A stretch of 64,000 bases of DNA from Parvibaculum sp039973015 (GCF_039973015.1 NZ_JBDWLT010000012.1:310001-374000), one strand, 5' to 3'. Positions 8,663 through 19,231 are shown, numbered from the stretch's first letter. Made by a program: numbers and translations. The notes: generated from the sequence alone by a model not told the origin.

Positions 8663-9023
8663 GTCATGATTCCAATCGGTTAGCCCGGAGAGCGGCTCCG
8701 GGACTGAATGTCGCTCCGCCAGATTTCGAGGGCCGCTCGTGGCGGGAAGGAGAGCCGGATAAGGCTGCGGAATCGGCTCTCCGGCGTGCGCAAGGTAACG
8801 CAAGGCCAGATGCGATACAATCGGCCTTTGTTGCGCCGCACGCCTTGAAAAAAGTGCCCCGAAATCAGTGGCTTAGGTATTTCGTCGCATGGAGCGTGCC
8901 GAAGCCCGATCGCGGTTGATTTGAAGGAACCGGACGGCTATGCCTAGGGGGAATTCCTTGCTGGCGTGCGCGGTGTTTGCGCCTTGCGATTCCGCCGGTG
9001 TTTTGAACGGAGAGACCCTGTCC
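8663..9023. other. Divergent intergenic region between purC and the ATPase zeta gene
   Basis: This 361-bp gap must hold the promoters of purC (leftward) and the DUF1476 gene (rightward). I see no confident coding sequence, no obvious riboswitch and no strong palindrome. The in-frame extensions of both neighbours into it lack family-like sequence. Confidence 0.6.
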
Positions 9024-9341
9024 ATGTCCACCTTCGACAAGCGCGAAGACGGTTTCGAGAAGAAGTTCGTCCATGACGAGGAGATGCGCTTCAAGGCGGC
9101 GGCGCGCCGCAACAAGCTGCTCGGGCTCTGGGCAGCGGAGAAGATGGGCTTGAGTGGCGATGCCGCCGATGCCTATGCGCAGGAAGTGGTTGCCGCCGAC
9201 TTCGAGGAAGCGGGCGATGAGGATGTCTTCCGCAAGGTCCGCCGCGATTTCGATGCCAAGAGTGTCGATCAGTCCGACCACCAGATCCGCCGTACAATGG
9301 CCGAGCTGATGGACGAAGCGATCCGCCAGCTTCAGAGCTGA
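9024..9341 (+). CDS. F1-ATPase inhibitor zeta subunit (DUF1476)
   Basis: The 105-aa product matches the alphaproteobacterial zeta subunit (DUF1476, PF07345). In Paracoccus this protein binds F1 through its N-terminal helix and blocks ATP hydrolysis. The inhibitory N-terminus reads MSTFDKREDGFEKKFVHDEE, followed by the four-helix core with ARRNKLLGLWAAEKMGL. GGAGAG lies 9 nt upstream of ATG 9024. It is far from any ATP synthase operon in this window. The function is assigned from the family. Confidence 0.9.
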   Translation: MSTFDKREDGFEKKFVHDEEMRFKAAARRNKLLGLWAAEKMGLSGDAADAYAQEVVAADFEEAGDEDVFRKVRRDFDAKSVDQSDHQIRRTMAELMDEAIRQLQS

Positions 9342-9357
9342 GGCTGTTTCGGCGGCG

Positions 9358-9876
9358 TCAGTTGTCGAAAATCGAGATGCAGCCGAGCAGCAGCATCTCG
9401 TCCGGGCCGGCGCCTTCCATCGGCAGATGAACGATTTCGAGCCGCAGGAAGTCCCGGTTCACGCCGTGAAGGCGTCCATGCGTGATGTGCATGCGGCGCT
9501 CTTCCGTTACCGACCGGTAGACGCTCGCGTTATGTGCGAGGGAATTCGGGTGGAAGAAGGCGGAAATGGTAAGCCCTGTCGGGTCGAAATCCAGCCAGCG
9601 CGTCAGATGTGTGCCGACAAGGCGGATGCGCCAGTCCTCGCCCGCCTCATCCATGCGCTCCAGCACGAAAATGCTCGGCAGAAGTGAAACGGTTTCCCGG
9701 CAGGGCAGCTTCGAGCGGCTGAGCAGGCGGCCGTTTACGCGGTGCTTCTGCCAGAAGTCGATGACGTCGCGTGACTGAGGATGCAGCGGTTCGGGAACCG
9801 GGACCACGATGGTCTCGACCTGTCTCGGTGTGCCCGCAGGGGCTTGTCGGCTTCCCGTGGGAGTATGCGAGAACAT
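9358..9876 (-). CDS. PAS_5-type PAS domain protein
   Basis: This 172-aa single-domain protein resembles the PAS_5 (DUF1457) family common in alphaproteobacteria. The N-terminal 35 residues are Pro-rich. The core begins near residue 36 (DVIDFWQKHRVNGRLLSRSKL) and ends with LLLGCISIFDN, as in the family. No output domain, signal peptide or membrane segment is present. The ligand and partner are unknown. It is convergent with the zeta gene and downstream of tetR on the same strand, with a roughly 80-bp gap. Confidence 0.8.
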   Translation of the reverse strand: MFSHTPTGSRQAPAGTPRQVETIVVPVPEPLHPQSRDVIDFWQKHRVNGRLLSRSKLPCRETVSLLPSIFVLERMDEAGEDWRIRLVGTHLTRWLDFDPTGLTISAFFHPNSLAHNASVYRSVTEERRMHITHGRLHGVNRDFLRLEIVHLPMEGAGPDEMLLLGCISIFDN

Positions 9877-9954
9877 TTTTCCGGCTTTCGGATGCTTAGG
9901 GTCATTCGTCGCGACCGCGTCTGCCGACTTTCGTGTCCAAAGGGTAATATGCCG

Positions 9955-10683
9955 TTAATGCTTCCCGTTTTCGCGCGAGGCGATTCTATCCGCCTGGATC
10001 ATTAGAGTGGCCGCGAAGGCCCGGGCTGTCGTTTCCCTCGCATCGTCTTCATTCAGCCCGGCGATAGCGTTGACCGGTGTCTCACGCATCCGGTGCATTG
10101 CTCCCCAGGCCACGGCCTCGATGGCCAGCCTGGCGGCCAGGCGAACATCCGGCCCGGCTTTCCCTTTCAGGCCTGATGCCTTCATGGCGACGATGGCGAG
10201 CTTGTCCCGGTGCCGGGCGCGGAGATCCTTCGCATGCATCTGCTCGAACTCGGCGATTTCCGTCGCGCAGCGGTCGATAAGCCAGATCGCGCGGCGCGCC
10301 TCATGCAGCATGTCATAGAGCTCGCGTCCGATGGCCAGAAGCGTGTCCCGGTTCACGCTGGCGCGCGGCTTCAGGGAAGCGTCCAGCGTCGGCCAATGCA
10401 TCACTTCGGCCGTGCGGGCGGCGAAGACGGCCACTGCCGTTTTCATGCCGGGGTCGGCGAGAGGGAGGGCGAGGCTGTCGAGGGACCGGTCGCAGACCTT
10501 CAGGATTGCAAGATGGAAGAGCGCCTCCTTGCTCGACACATAGAGATAGAGCGCGCCCGACGAGACCCCCGCAACTCTGGCCACGTCGGCCATTTGCGTC
10601 CGCCTTATGCCGAGGTCGGTGAAACAGGTGATGGCCGCCTCGGCAATCGCCTCCAGTTTCTGGGGTTCTTTTTTGCGGGCCAC
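9955..10683 (-). CDS. TetR family transcriptional regulator
   Basis: The 242-aa protein has an N-terminal TetR helix-turn-helix (about 10-58: IAEAAITCFTDLGIRRTQMADVA, then GVSSGALYLYVSSKEALFHLA). A helical ligand-binding domain of about 180 residues follows. It starts with GTG 10683, supported by an AAGGAA ribosome site 6 nt away. It is divergent from the PQQ dehydrogenase. The 15-bp palindrome in the gap suggests it represses that gene and possibly itself. The effector is unknown. Confidence 0.9.
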   Translation of the reverse strand: MARKKEPQKLEAIAEAAITCFTDLGIRRTQMADVARVAGVSSGALYLYVSSKEALFHLAILKVCDRSLDSLALPLADPGMKTAVAVFAARTAEVMHWPTLDASLKPRASVNRDTLLAIGRELYDMLHEARRAIWLIDRCATEIAEFEQMHAKDLRARHRDKLAIVAMKASGLKGKAGPDVRLAARLAIEAVAWGAMHRMRETPVNAIAGLNEDDARETTARAFAATLMIQADRIASRENGKH

Positions 10684-10753
10684 CCGGCTTCCTTTCCTTT
10701 TTTCGTGGCGAAGTTCTAGCGCATCTCGAAAGATCTTGACTCCTGAAAATAAA

Positions 10754-10768
10754 TGAATGAATCATTCA
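10754..10768. promoter_or_regulatory. Candidate TetR operator (palindrome)
   Basis: TGAATGAATCATTCA is a perfect inverted repeat of 7-bp arms around one central base. It lies 28 bp before the PQQ dehydrogenase start and 71 bp from the tetR start. A TTGACT (-35-like, 10736-10741) sits just upstream, so a bound repressor would cover the promoter. Confidence 0.65.
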
Positions 10769-10795
10769 GTCAAATTCTTTATGGAGGATGGCATG

Positions 10796-12727
10796 ATGCG
10801 CTCGTTCGTGATGGCGCTGATCGGGATGCTGGCGTCGGCATCGCTCGCGCAGGCGGAGGCCGGTTGGCCTCAATACGGGGGCGACGCGGGCGGGACGCGC
10901 CATTCGCAAGCGGCGGAAATCACGCCCGGCAATGCGGGCGAGCTTGAGCAGGCCTGGACCTATCGGACGGGCGACATGACGGCCCATGCGGACGACATGA
11001 AACACAGCGCCTTCGAGGCTACGCCGGTTCTTTTTGAGGGCGCGCTCATTTTCTGTACGCCCTTCAACGAGGTGGTTGCGCTCGATCCCGGTACAGGCGA
11101 GGAAAAGTGGCGCTACGATCCAAAGGTCGGCACCGGCTACCGGCCGGGCAACCAGTTCGTCTGTCGCGGCGTCACGCCGTGGGTGGATGCGTCGGCAGGC
11201 GAGGGAGGTCTTTGCGCTTCGCGTCTCTTCATGGGCACGGTTGATGCCCGCCTCCTCGCGCTCGATGCGGCGACGGGGCAGCCTTGTCTCGGCTTCGGCA
11301 AGGACGGACAGGTGAAAGCCGATCCAGGGATGGATTTGCTATGGCCGGGCGAATTCCAGATCACATCGCCGCCTTCCGTTGCCGATGGTGTCGTCATTAT
11401 CGGCTCGTCCATCAGCGACAATCGCCGCGTCGATGCGCCGAAGGGTACGGTCCGCGCTTTCGATGCGAAGACCGGCAAACCCATGTGGGAATTCAATCCC
11501 GTTGCGCGCGGCGCTGAGGACTATCCCGAGAGCTGGCCGCGTGGCGGCGTTGCCTCGCGCACGGGACACGCCAATGTCTGGGCGCCCATCGCAGCGGACG
11601 AAGCGCGCGGTCTCTTCTTTCTGCCTACGTCATCGCCGAGCCCGGACTTCTTCGGAGGCGAGCGCGCAGGCGACAATCGCTACGCCAACTCCGTTGTCGC
11701 AATCGAAGCGAAGACGGGCAAGGTGCGCTGGTCATTCCAGACTGTGCATCACGATGTCTGGGACTATGATGTTCCCGCACAGCCGAGCCTTGTTACGCTC
11801 ATGCGCGATGGCAGGCCTATGGATGCCGTGGTGCAGGTGACAAAAACGGGATTTGTTTTCGTTCTTGACCGGGATAAGGGCGAACCTCTTTTCGATGTCG
11901 AGGAGCGTCCCGTGCCGCAGGGCGGCGCCCTGGGCGAGTTTCTCTCGCCCACGCAGCCATTTCCCGTCGCGCCGCCACCGCTGGTGCCGCAGACGCTCTC
12001 GCCGGACGATGCCTGGGGCCTCACCTACTGGGACCGCAAGGCCTGCCGCGAAAAGATTGCCGGTGCACGCTCCGAAGGTCTCTACACACCGCCGAGCCCG
12101 CAAGGCACGATCATGTATCCCTTCACAGGCGGCGGCGCGAACTGGGGCGGCATGGCGTTCGATCCCGCAAGCCAGCTCATGTACATCAACACGAGCCGCG
12201 CCGCGCATCTCATCACGCTGATCCCGTCGGAAAACTATGAAGCCGCCAAAGCAGCCGAACCGAACGAGGAAATCTCGCCTCAGGCGCCGACGCGCTGGTC
12301 GGTGAAGCGCGAGCTTGTGCTCTCGCCGCTCGGTCTTCCGTGCAATCCGCCGCCCTGGGGCATGCTGACCGCAGTCGATCTCTCCGACGGCACCATCGCA
12401 TGGGAAAGCGTGCTCGGTACCGTGCGCGACCTCGCGCCCGTTCCGCTGCCGTGGAAACTCGGTACGCCGAATTTCGGCGGACCCATCGTCACGGCGGGTG
12501 GCGTCGTCTTCATCGGCGCGGCGATGGACGATTACCTCCACGCCTTCGATGCGGCATCCGGCGAGGAACTCTGGAAGGGCCGTCTTCCCGCAGGCGGGCA
12601 GGCCACGCCCATGACCTATGAATGGGAGGGCCGCCAATATGTCGTCATTGCCGCGGGTGGGCACGCGCGCGCCGGAACGTCGCTGGGGGATTTCGTGGTT
12701 GCCTTCGCCTTGCCGCATACGGAATAG
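10796..12727 (+). CDS. Periplasmic PQQ-dependent dehydrogenase (glucose/quinate-type quinoprotein)
   Basis: The product is about 643 aa and begins with a signal peptide (MRSFVMALIGMLASASLAQA). An eight-bladed PQQ propeller follows, with motifs WPQYGGDAGGTRHS, FVCRGVTPW, LFMGTVDARLLALDA and the catalytic-Asp motif HHDVWDYDVPAQP. It resembles the catalytic domain of membrane-bound glucose/quinate dehydrogenases but lacks their five-helix N-terminal anchor and has no heme c motif. Electrons must therefore leave by another carrier. GGAGGA lies 7 nt before ATG 10796, and ATG 10793 overlaps it. The substrate is unknown. Confidence 0.9.
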   Translation: MRSFVMALIGMLASASLAQAEAGWPQYGGDAGGTRHSQAAEITPGNAGELEQAWTYRTGDMTAHADDMKHSAFEATPVLFEGALIFCTPFNEVVALDPGTGEEKWRYDPKVGTGYRPGNQFVCRGVTPWVDASAGEGGLCASRLFMGTVDARLLALDAATGQPCLGFGKDGQVKADPGMDLLWPGEFQITSPPSVADGVVIIGSSISDNRRVDAPKGTVRAFDAKTGKPMWEFNPVARGAEDYPESWPRGGVASRTGHANVWAPIAADEARGLFFLPTSSPSPDFFGGERAGDNRYANSVVAIEAKTGKVRWSFQTVHHDVWDYDVPAQPSLVTLMRDGRPMDAVVQVTKTGFVFVLDRDKGEPLFDVEERPVPQGGALGEFLSPTQPFPVAPPPLVPQTLSPDDAWGLTYWDRKACREKIAGARSEGLYTPPSPQGTIMYPFTGGGANWGGMAFDPASQLMYINTSRAAHLITLIPSENYEAAKAAEPNEEISPQAPTRWSVKRELVLSPLGLPCNPPPWGMLTAVDLSDGTIAWESVLGTVRDLAPVPLPWKLGTPNFGGPIVTAGGVVFIGAAMDDYLHAFDAASGEELWKGRLPAGGQATPMTYEWEGRQYVVIAAGGHARAGTSLGDFVVAFALPHTE

Positions 12728-12751
12728 TCGGTCCCGTAAGGGAGGCCGCAC

Positions 12752-13492
12752 ATGTTCCGGGTCGACGCCTATGAGCCTATCGGCACGCTGAAGCCCGTCG
12801 ATGACGATATATGGATCGTCGACGGGCCGGTGATCGGAATGAAGTGGCTCTGGATTGAGCTTCCTTTCCCGACGCGTATGACAATTGTGCGTCTGGCGGA
12901 TGGCGGCCTGTGGGTGCATTCGCCTGTCGCGCTATCGGGCGGATTGAAGGCTGAGCTCGCCGAGCTTGGTCCCGTCCGCTACATCGTCGCGCCGAACAAG
13001 ATTCACTACTGGTGGGCCGGCGAGTGGCAGATTGCTTATCCCGATGCCATTGCGTTGGCCGCGCCGCGTGTCGCGGAGAAAGCGCATGGCATCACCTTCG
13101 ATCGCGAACTGACATCCGAGCCGGAAGATGTATGGGCGGGCGAGATCGATCAGGTGCTGGTGCCCGGCCGCTTCATGACGGAAGCTGTCTTCTTTCATCG
13201 CTCCTCGTCCACGCTCATTCTTGCCGATCTTATCGAGAACTTCGAGATGAAGAAGGTCGGCGGCGGCATTGCCCGTATGCTCTACCGGCTGGCGGGCGTC
13301 GCCGCGCCTCACGGTTCCATGCCACGCGATTTGCGCGCCACCTTTGCCGGGCACGAGGCGGAGGTGAAAGAGGCGGTCGAGACCATGATTTCGTGGGAGC
13401 CGGTGCGGATCATTCTCGCGCATGGGCAATGTTACGAGGAAAACGCGGTCGATGAACTGCGCCGTGCCTTTCGCTGGGCGGGGGTCTGCTAG
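12752..13492 (+). CDS. DUF4336 (metallo-beta-lactamase-like) protein
   Basis: This 246-aa cytosolic protein resembles DUF4336 proteins, which have a metallo-beta-lactamase-like fold. It shows the family opening (DDDIWIVDGPVIGMKW), LWVHSPVALS, the VAPNKIHYWWAGEW segment where MBL enzymes have HxHxDH, and a late ILAHGQCY. The classical HxHxDH zinc motif is absent, so hydrolase activity is doubtful. It follows the PQQ dehydrogenase by 24 bp and is probably co-transcribed with it. Confidence 0.8.
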   Translation: MFRVDAYEPIGTLKPVDDDIWIVDGPVIGMKWLWIELPFPTRMTIVRLADGGLWVHSPVALSGGLKAELAELGPVRYIVAPNKIHYWWAGEWQIAYPDAIALAAPRVAEKAHGITFDRELTSEPEDVWAGEIDQVLVPGRFMTEAVFFHRSSSTLILADLIENFEMKKVGGGIARMLYRLAGVAAPHGSMPRDLRATFAGHEAEVKEAVETMISWEPVRIILAHGQCYEENAVDELRRAFRWAGVC

Positions 13493-13567
13493 GCCATCGC
13501 GCTTGAGTTTCTACATTCCTTTCCCGCACAATCGACACATCAAAACAAAAAAAGGGGAGGAAATAAG

Positions 13568-14347
13568 ATGACCGCCTATGAAAACGTCACCATCGAGAAG
13601 AAGGGCGCGGTTGCGCTGGTGCGTTTCGACCGCAAGGGCGCGCGTAATGCGTTCAACCAGCAGACCATTCTCGAACTCACCGATGTCGCGCGCCGCTTTC
13701 AGGACGATCTTGAAACGCAGGCTGTGGTGCTGACGGGCACGCGGGAGGCTTTTTCCGGCGGCATCGATCTCAAGGAACGGGCGAGCCGTGCCGTTACCGC
13801 GGGCACCGATCTCGAACTCCGGCAGGTTTATTATCGCGGCGTGAAGCTCTGCCAGGCGTGGGAAGACATGCCGCAGGTGACGGTCGCCGCCATTGAGGGC
13901 ATGGCGGTAGGCGCGGGCGTTGCGCTGCCGCTCGCGCTCGACTGGCGTGTCATGGGGAAGGGCGCTTTCCTCTACGTGCCGGAGGTGAAGATCGGCATCA
14001 ACCTGCAATGGGGCGCGCTGCCGCGTCTCATCACGCTGGTCGGTCCCGCGCGCGCGAAACGCATATGCATTCTCTGCGAACGAATGAGTGCGGAGCACGC
14101 GCTCGACTGGGGTCTCATCGAGGAGATCGCCGATGACGGCCATGTGGTCGAGAAGGCGATGGAGCTGGCGAGCGCCGCCGCGTCGATGCCCGCGCCCGCC
14201 GTGCGCATGGTGAAGGAAGCGGTCAATGCGACCGCCCATGCGCTGCACAAGGTAAGTGCTTATGCCGATGCCGATCAGAGCCAGCTCTCGACCAATTTCC
14301 GGTCGGCGCAGGAGGAAAGCGACAAGTTCGTGAAGGGAAAGCGGTAG
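13568..14347 (+). CDS. Enoyl-CoA hydratase/isomerase family protein (crotonase 1)
   Basis: This 259-aa crotonase has an oxyanion-hole segment FSGGIDLKERA (about 60-70) and the glycine-rich EGMAVGAGVALPLALDWR. PE in YVPEVKIGI corresponds to the first catalytic Glu of enoyl-CoA hydratase. The second catalytic Glu position (near KRICILCERM) is not conserved, so the reaction may not be simple hydration. A good site AGGGGAGGAA precedes the ATG. Its stop lies only 3 bp from that of the convergent phosphatase gene. Confidence 0.88.
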   Translation: MTAYENVTIEKKGAVALVRFDRKGARNAFNQQTILELTDVARRFQDDLETQAVVLTGTREAFSGGIDLKERASRAVTAGTDLELRQVYYRGVKLCQAWEDMPQVTVAAIEGMAVGAGVALPLALDWRVMGKGAFLYVPEVKIGINLQWGALPRLITLVGPARAKRICILCERMSAEHALDWGLIEEIADDGHVVEKAMELASAAASMPAPAVRMVKEAVNATAHALHKVSAYADADQSQLSTNFRSAQEESDKFVKGKR

Positions 14348-14350
14348 CCG

Positions 14351-15076
14351 TCAGGCCGCTGCTTCCTTCACCTTCAGGCGCGAGGCGATCTGTTCGAGCG
14401 AGAGAAGGTGGTTTCCTTCCTTCACCAGATCGTAGACCGTGACGTTCAGGGCACGGAGCGTCTTGCGCCTGATGTCGCGCGTTTCGGGATCTTCGTCGAA
14501 GTCGATCACGTTGACGCAGGCCGTGTTCTGGTCGAGTGCGGAGAAGGTCGCGAGCCCCGTGCCGAGCGCCCAGCCGATCACAAGGCGGTTGATGCCGCCA
14601 TGTGCGACGAGGGCGAGCGTTTCCCATTCGGGTTCCGCGATCAGCGTTTCCAGCGCGCCCGTCACCCGCGCGTTCACTTCCTCGAAGCTGTCGCCGCCAT
14701 TGTAGCGTGCGCCGGGTACATGCGCGTCCCGGAAGGAATAGGCGATGTCGTTCAGATCCGTGATCTGGTTGCGGAAAGCGGGGTCGCCGCGAAATTCGAC
14801 GAAATGATCGAGCGGTTCAATCTCGATCCCGCGCCCTTCGAGGATCAGGCTTGCCGTTTCCATCGACCGCGGGAAGCTCGAACTCACAGCCCGGTCGAAG
14901 GGTGTCTTCGCCAGCGCCTTGCCGGTCAGGCTCGCCTGTTCGCGGCCCCAGTCCGTCAGCGGCACCACCGCCGGATCGGCAACGCGGTTGCCTTGTTCAT
15001 CCACATAGGACACGTCGCCATGGCGGAAGAGATAGATGCGGCGGCGGCGCGAGCCGTCGAAAGCGGTGCGGAGCAT
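14351..15076 (-). CDS. Histidine phosphatase family (phosphoglycerate-mutase-like) protein
   Basis: The 241-aa protein carries the catalytic RHG motif (YLFRHGDVSY, about 15-24) and the second His in LALVAHGGINR. A partner Arg lies in SSFPRSMETA. This is the cofactor-dependent phosphatase/mutase superfamily. The substrate cannot be told from sequence; a sugar phosphate or nucleotide is possible. It lies downstream of purB on the same strand with a 71-bp gap, so it may be co-transcribed with it. Confidence 0.88.
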   Translation of the reverse strand: MLRTAFDGSRRRRIYLFRHGDVSYVDEQGNRVADPAVVPLTDWGREQASLTGKALAKTPFDRAVSSSFPRSMETASLILEGRGIEIEPLDHFVEFRGDPAFRNQITDLNDIAYSFRDAHVPGARYNGGDSFEEVNARVTGALETLIAEPEWETLALVAHGGINRLVIGWALGTGLATFSALDQNTACVNVIDFDEDPETRDIRRKTLRALNVTVYDLVKEGNHLLSLEQIASRLKVKEAAA

Positions 15077-15147
15077 GGCGGAATCCTCTCGATGGCGGAA
15101 TGTCTATGCCGCGCAGTATAGGCCGGAATGTGACAGAGAGGTGAAGC

Positions 15148-16497
<1,350 letters not shown>

Positions 16498-16555
16498 CGG
16501 GCGCCTCGTGATGCTTGAAAGGATGAGCGGGGTTTAGCACTTGGGGGTGCCCCCT

Positions 16556-17482
16556 TCAACCGGTCCGAAAACCCCTCGCTCTCTCGGCCTTTCCGGCTTC
16601 GTCCGAGAGCAGGTCGAGGAGCCGCGCCGCGGCGGGCCCCGGCGGGGTCGTCACCCGCCAGATCGCGCCGAAGCGGTGGAGCCCGGCATGCTGCACGGCG
16701 CTGCATTCGAGGCTCAGAAGCGAGCCCTCCGCCAGCGCGCCCGCGACCTCATGGTCGAGCGCGAAGGCCCAGCCCGCGCCCGCTTTCAGCAGTTCGAGTT
16801 TGAGCGCCGCATTGTCGACGATCAGCACGTCCGTCGTGTGCACCCGGTAGTCGAAACCATGCGCCGCCCCCTCGCGGTCCGCCACCACGATCTGGCGATG
16901 GTCGTCCAGCGCGGAGAGGGGGAAGGGCTGCTTTACCCTGGAAAGCGGATAGTCCGGTGCGGCGACCGTATGCATGGTGTGGGTGGCGAGGTCGCGCCCG
17001 TCTACCTGCTTGCCCGAAAGACCGGCCTCCAGGCTCACAATGCCGATGCGCGCCCGGCCCGAGAGCACCTCATCGAGGATACGCGCCTCGTGTATCATGC
17101 GGATGCGCAGGTTCACATGCGGGCTTTCGGCCAGCAGCGCCGCGACGGCGGAGGCCAGCAGCGGCGGGCTGAACCCGGCATCCACCGCGATGGGGAGGTC
17201 TACGTCCTCGCCGCCGGTCATGGCGGCCACGCGCGCGTTCAGCCGGTCGAGCCGCCGGAACACGATCTCGGCGTCGGACAGCAGCGCCTCTCCCTCCTTC
17301 GTCAATCGCGGCTTGTAGCCGGAGCGGTCGAAGAGCTTCACGCCATAGGCCTCTTCGAGATTGCCCACGGCATAGCTCACCGCCGAGACGGCCCGGCCCA
17401 GCGTTTCAGCCGCGCCGGAGAAGGTGCCGGCTTCCGCCACGGCCAGGAAGGTGCGGAGCTGGTCCACGAGATTGGGGTGCAT
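16556..17482 (-). CDS. LysR family transcriptional regulator
   Basis: The 308-aa protein has an N-terminal winged HTH (about 1-60: LRTFLAVAEAGTFSGAAETLGRAVSAVSYAV) and a periplasmic-binding-like effector domain (about 90-290). It is transcribed away from the Tat-exported amidase gene, the usual geometry for a LysR regulator and its target. The 126-bp gap contains the short palindrome ATCTGAAGAT (17499-17508). Control of the amidase is inferred from this layout. Confidence 0.9.
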   Translation of the reverse strand: MHPNLVDQLRTFLAVAEAGTFSGAAETLGRAVSAVSYAVGNLEEAYGVKLFDRSGYKPRLTKEGEALLSDAEIVFRRLDRLNARVAAMTGGEDVDLPIAVDAGFSPPLLASAVAALLAESPHVNLRIRMIHEARILDEVLSGRARIGIVSLEAGLSGKQVDGRDLATHTMHTVAAPDYPLSRVKQPFPLSALDDHRQIVVADREGAAHGFDYRVHTTDVLIVDNAALKLELLKAGAGWAFALDHEVAGALAEGSLLSLECSAVQHAGLHRFGAIWRVTTPPGPAAARLLDLLSDEAGKAERARGFRTG

Positions 17483-17498
17483 GGACTTCTTTCTGAAA

Positions 17499-17508
17499 AT
17501 CTGAAGAT
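17499..17508. promoter_or_regulatory. Possible LysR-type binding site
   Basis: ATCTGAAGAT is a small inverted repeat in the LysR/amidase divergent gap, followed by two further AATCT/GATTT-like half sites. It is compatible with a LysR site but short. Confidence 0.3.
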
Positions 17509-17608
17509 GATCTCCAATCTTTTTCGATTTTTTGACTTATGTCTACGCGTTAGCCTTCCGGGTCAGAAGAATCGCGCCTTGAAGCGCGGGCAAATGGAGG
17601 AAGTGGTG

Positions 17609-19099
17609 ATGGGCATGAATCTCTCGCGGCGGACATTCCTGAAATCGACGGCGGCGACGGCTCTGGTCGCGGGCGCCTATGGCGCGGGGTTGCGTCCGGC
17701 GCTTGCCGCGCCTGAGCTGGCGAAGATGGATGGGCTGGCGCAGGCCGAGCTGGTGCGCAATGGCGAGATGACGGCGCTTGATCTGGTCAATGCCGGTATC
17801 GAGCGGGTGGAGCAGGTGAACGGCGAGGTGAATGCCGTCGTGACGAAGTTCTACGACCGCGCCCGCGAAGCTGCGAAGGGCGGCCTCCCGCAAGGGCCCT
17901 TCACCGGCGTACCGAACCTCGTGAAGGATCTCGACAATCTGGCGGGCACACGCGCCACCTCCGGCTCGCGCCTCTTTGCCGAAAATATCTCGCCGGAGAC
18001 CGACCCGCTCATTGCCTCGGACGAGCAGGCGGGCTTCGTCATGCTCGGCAAGAGCAACACGCCGGAGTTCGGTCTTCTCGGCACGACGGAGCCGCTCTTG
18101 CTCGGGCCGAGCCGTAATCCGTGGAACCTTGAACATTCGACGGGCGGGTCATCGGGCGGTGCGGCTGCGGCCGTCGCGTCCGGCATGGTGCCGCTCGCCC
18201 ATGCGACGGATGGCGGCGGTTCCATTCGCATTCCCGCTTCCTGCTGCGGTGTCTTCGGGCTGAAGCCGAGCCGCGGCCGCATCTATCTCGGGGGCCGCAG
18301 CCTGCCGGGCGATATCGGCGTGCAGCATTGCGTCAGCCGTTCGGTGCGCGACAGCGCGACGCTGATGGATCTTTCGGAGATGAAGGGCGAGAAGGCCGTG
18401 CTCGCGCCCATCGGCCGCGTCGAAGGGCCCGGCAAGAAGCGTCTCAAGATCGCCTTCAACACGGAGAATTACTACGGCGTCGAGCCGGATACGGATGTGA
18501 AGGCCGCCATCGAGGAAACGGCGAAGCTCTGCGCCGATCTTGGCCACGAAATCGTACCGGTGAAGAACCCGGTCGACGGCCGCGCCTTTATCGACGCCTT
18601 CCTCACAGTATGGGCTTCCGGTCCGTCTCAACTCGTCGCACTCGCGAAGGAAAATGGCCTCGACCCGGAAGAGGTGCTTGAGCCCTGGACCGTTGGTCTG
18701 GCCAAATATTACGACGCGAAGCCTGCCGATGCGCTCGAAGTCTCGTTGAAACATTTTGCGGAAGTGACGGCAAAGACCAATGCCTTCATGGCGGATTACG
18801 ATGTCTGGCTGACGCCGGTCCTTGCCTCTGCGCCGCCGAAGCTCGGGCAGCAGGCGCCGACCGTCGCCTTCGATACGCTTTACGAGCGCACCGTCGACTA
18901 TGTGAGTTACACGCCGCTCCACAATGTCGTCGGCACGCCCGCCATGTCGGTGCCATTGTCGTGGAACGATGCAGGGCTTCCCATCGGCTCGCAATTCGCC
19001 GCGCCGCTTGGCGGCGAGAAGGTGCTCTATGAGCTTGCCTTCGAACTCGAACTCGCGCGGGGATGGGGCGAGAAATACGCGCCGGTCTTTGCGGGCTGA
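17609..19099 (+). CDS. Tat-exported amidase (amidase signature family)
   Basis: This 496-aa protein hydrolyses C-N amide bonds. A Tat signal (SRRTFLKSTAATALVAGAYG, cleavage near ALAA-PELA) predicts export of the folded enzyme. The Lys-Ser-Ser triad of the family can be placed: K106 in NLVKDL, cis-Ser in GGSSGGAAAAVASG (179-192) and the nucleophile S205 in DGGGSIRIPA. GGAGGAA lies 6 nt before ATG 17609, which decides the start. It is divergent from a LysR gene. The substrate is unknown. Confidence 0.93.
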   Translation: MGMNLSRRTFLKSTAATALVAGAYGAGLRPALAAPELAKMDGLAQAELVRNGEMTALDLVNAGIERVEQVNGEVNAVVTKFYDRAREAAKGGLPQGPFTGVPNLVKDLDNLAGTRATSGSRLFAENISPETDPLIASDEQAGFVMLGKSNTPEFGLLGTTEPLLLGPSRNPWNLEHSTGGSSGGAAAAVASGMVPLAHATDGGGSIRIPASCCGVFGLKPSRGRIYLGGRSLPGDIGVQHCVSRSVRDSATLMDLSEMKGEKAVLAPIGRVEGPGKKRLKIAFNTENYYGVEPDTDVKAAIEETAKLCADLGHEIVPVKNPVDGRAFIDAFLTVWASGPSQLVALAKENGLDPEEVLEPWTVGLAKYYDAKPADALEVSLKHFAEVTAKTNAFMADYDVWLTPVLASAPPKLGQQAPTVAFDTLYERTVDYVSYTPLHNVVGTPAMSVPLSWNDAGLPIGSQFAAPLGGEKVLYELAFELELARGWGEKYAPVFAG

Positions 19100-19231
19100 C
19101 GCGACGTTCATTCGCGCAAAAGAGCCGTCATGCAGCGATGCATGGCGGCTTTTCCGTTTGGACGATATTGTCGATGCGACGTACCGGAAAAGCAGCGTGT
19201 GCAAGTCAGCCCATCGTAGGAGTACAATGAA

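Noticed and set aside
11732..12919. Long open frame opposite the PQQ dehydrogenase
   Set aside because: His/Arg-rich composition and complete overlap with a clear quinoprotein mark it as a GC-rich shadow frame.
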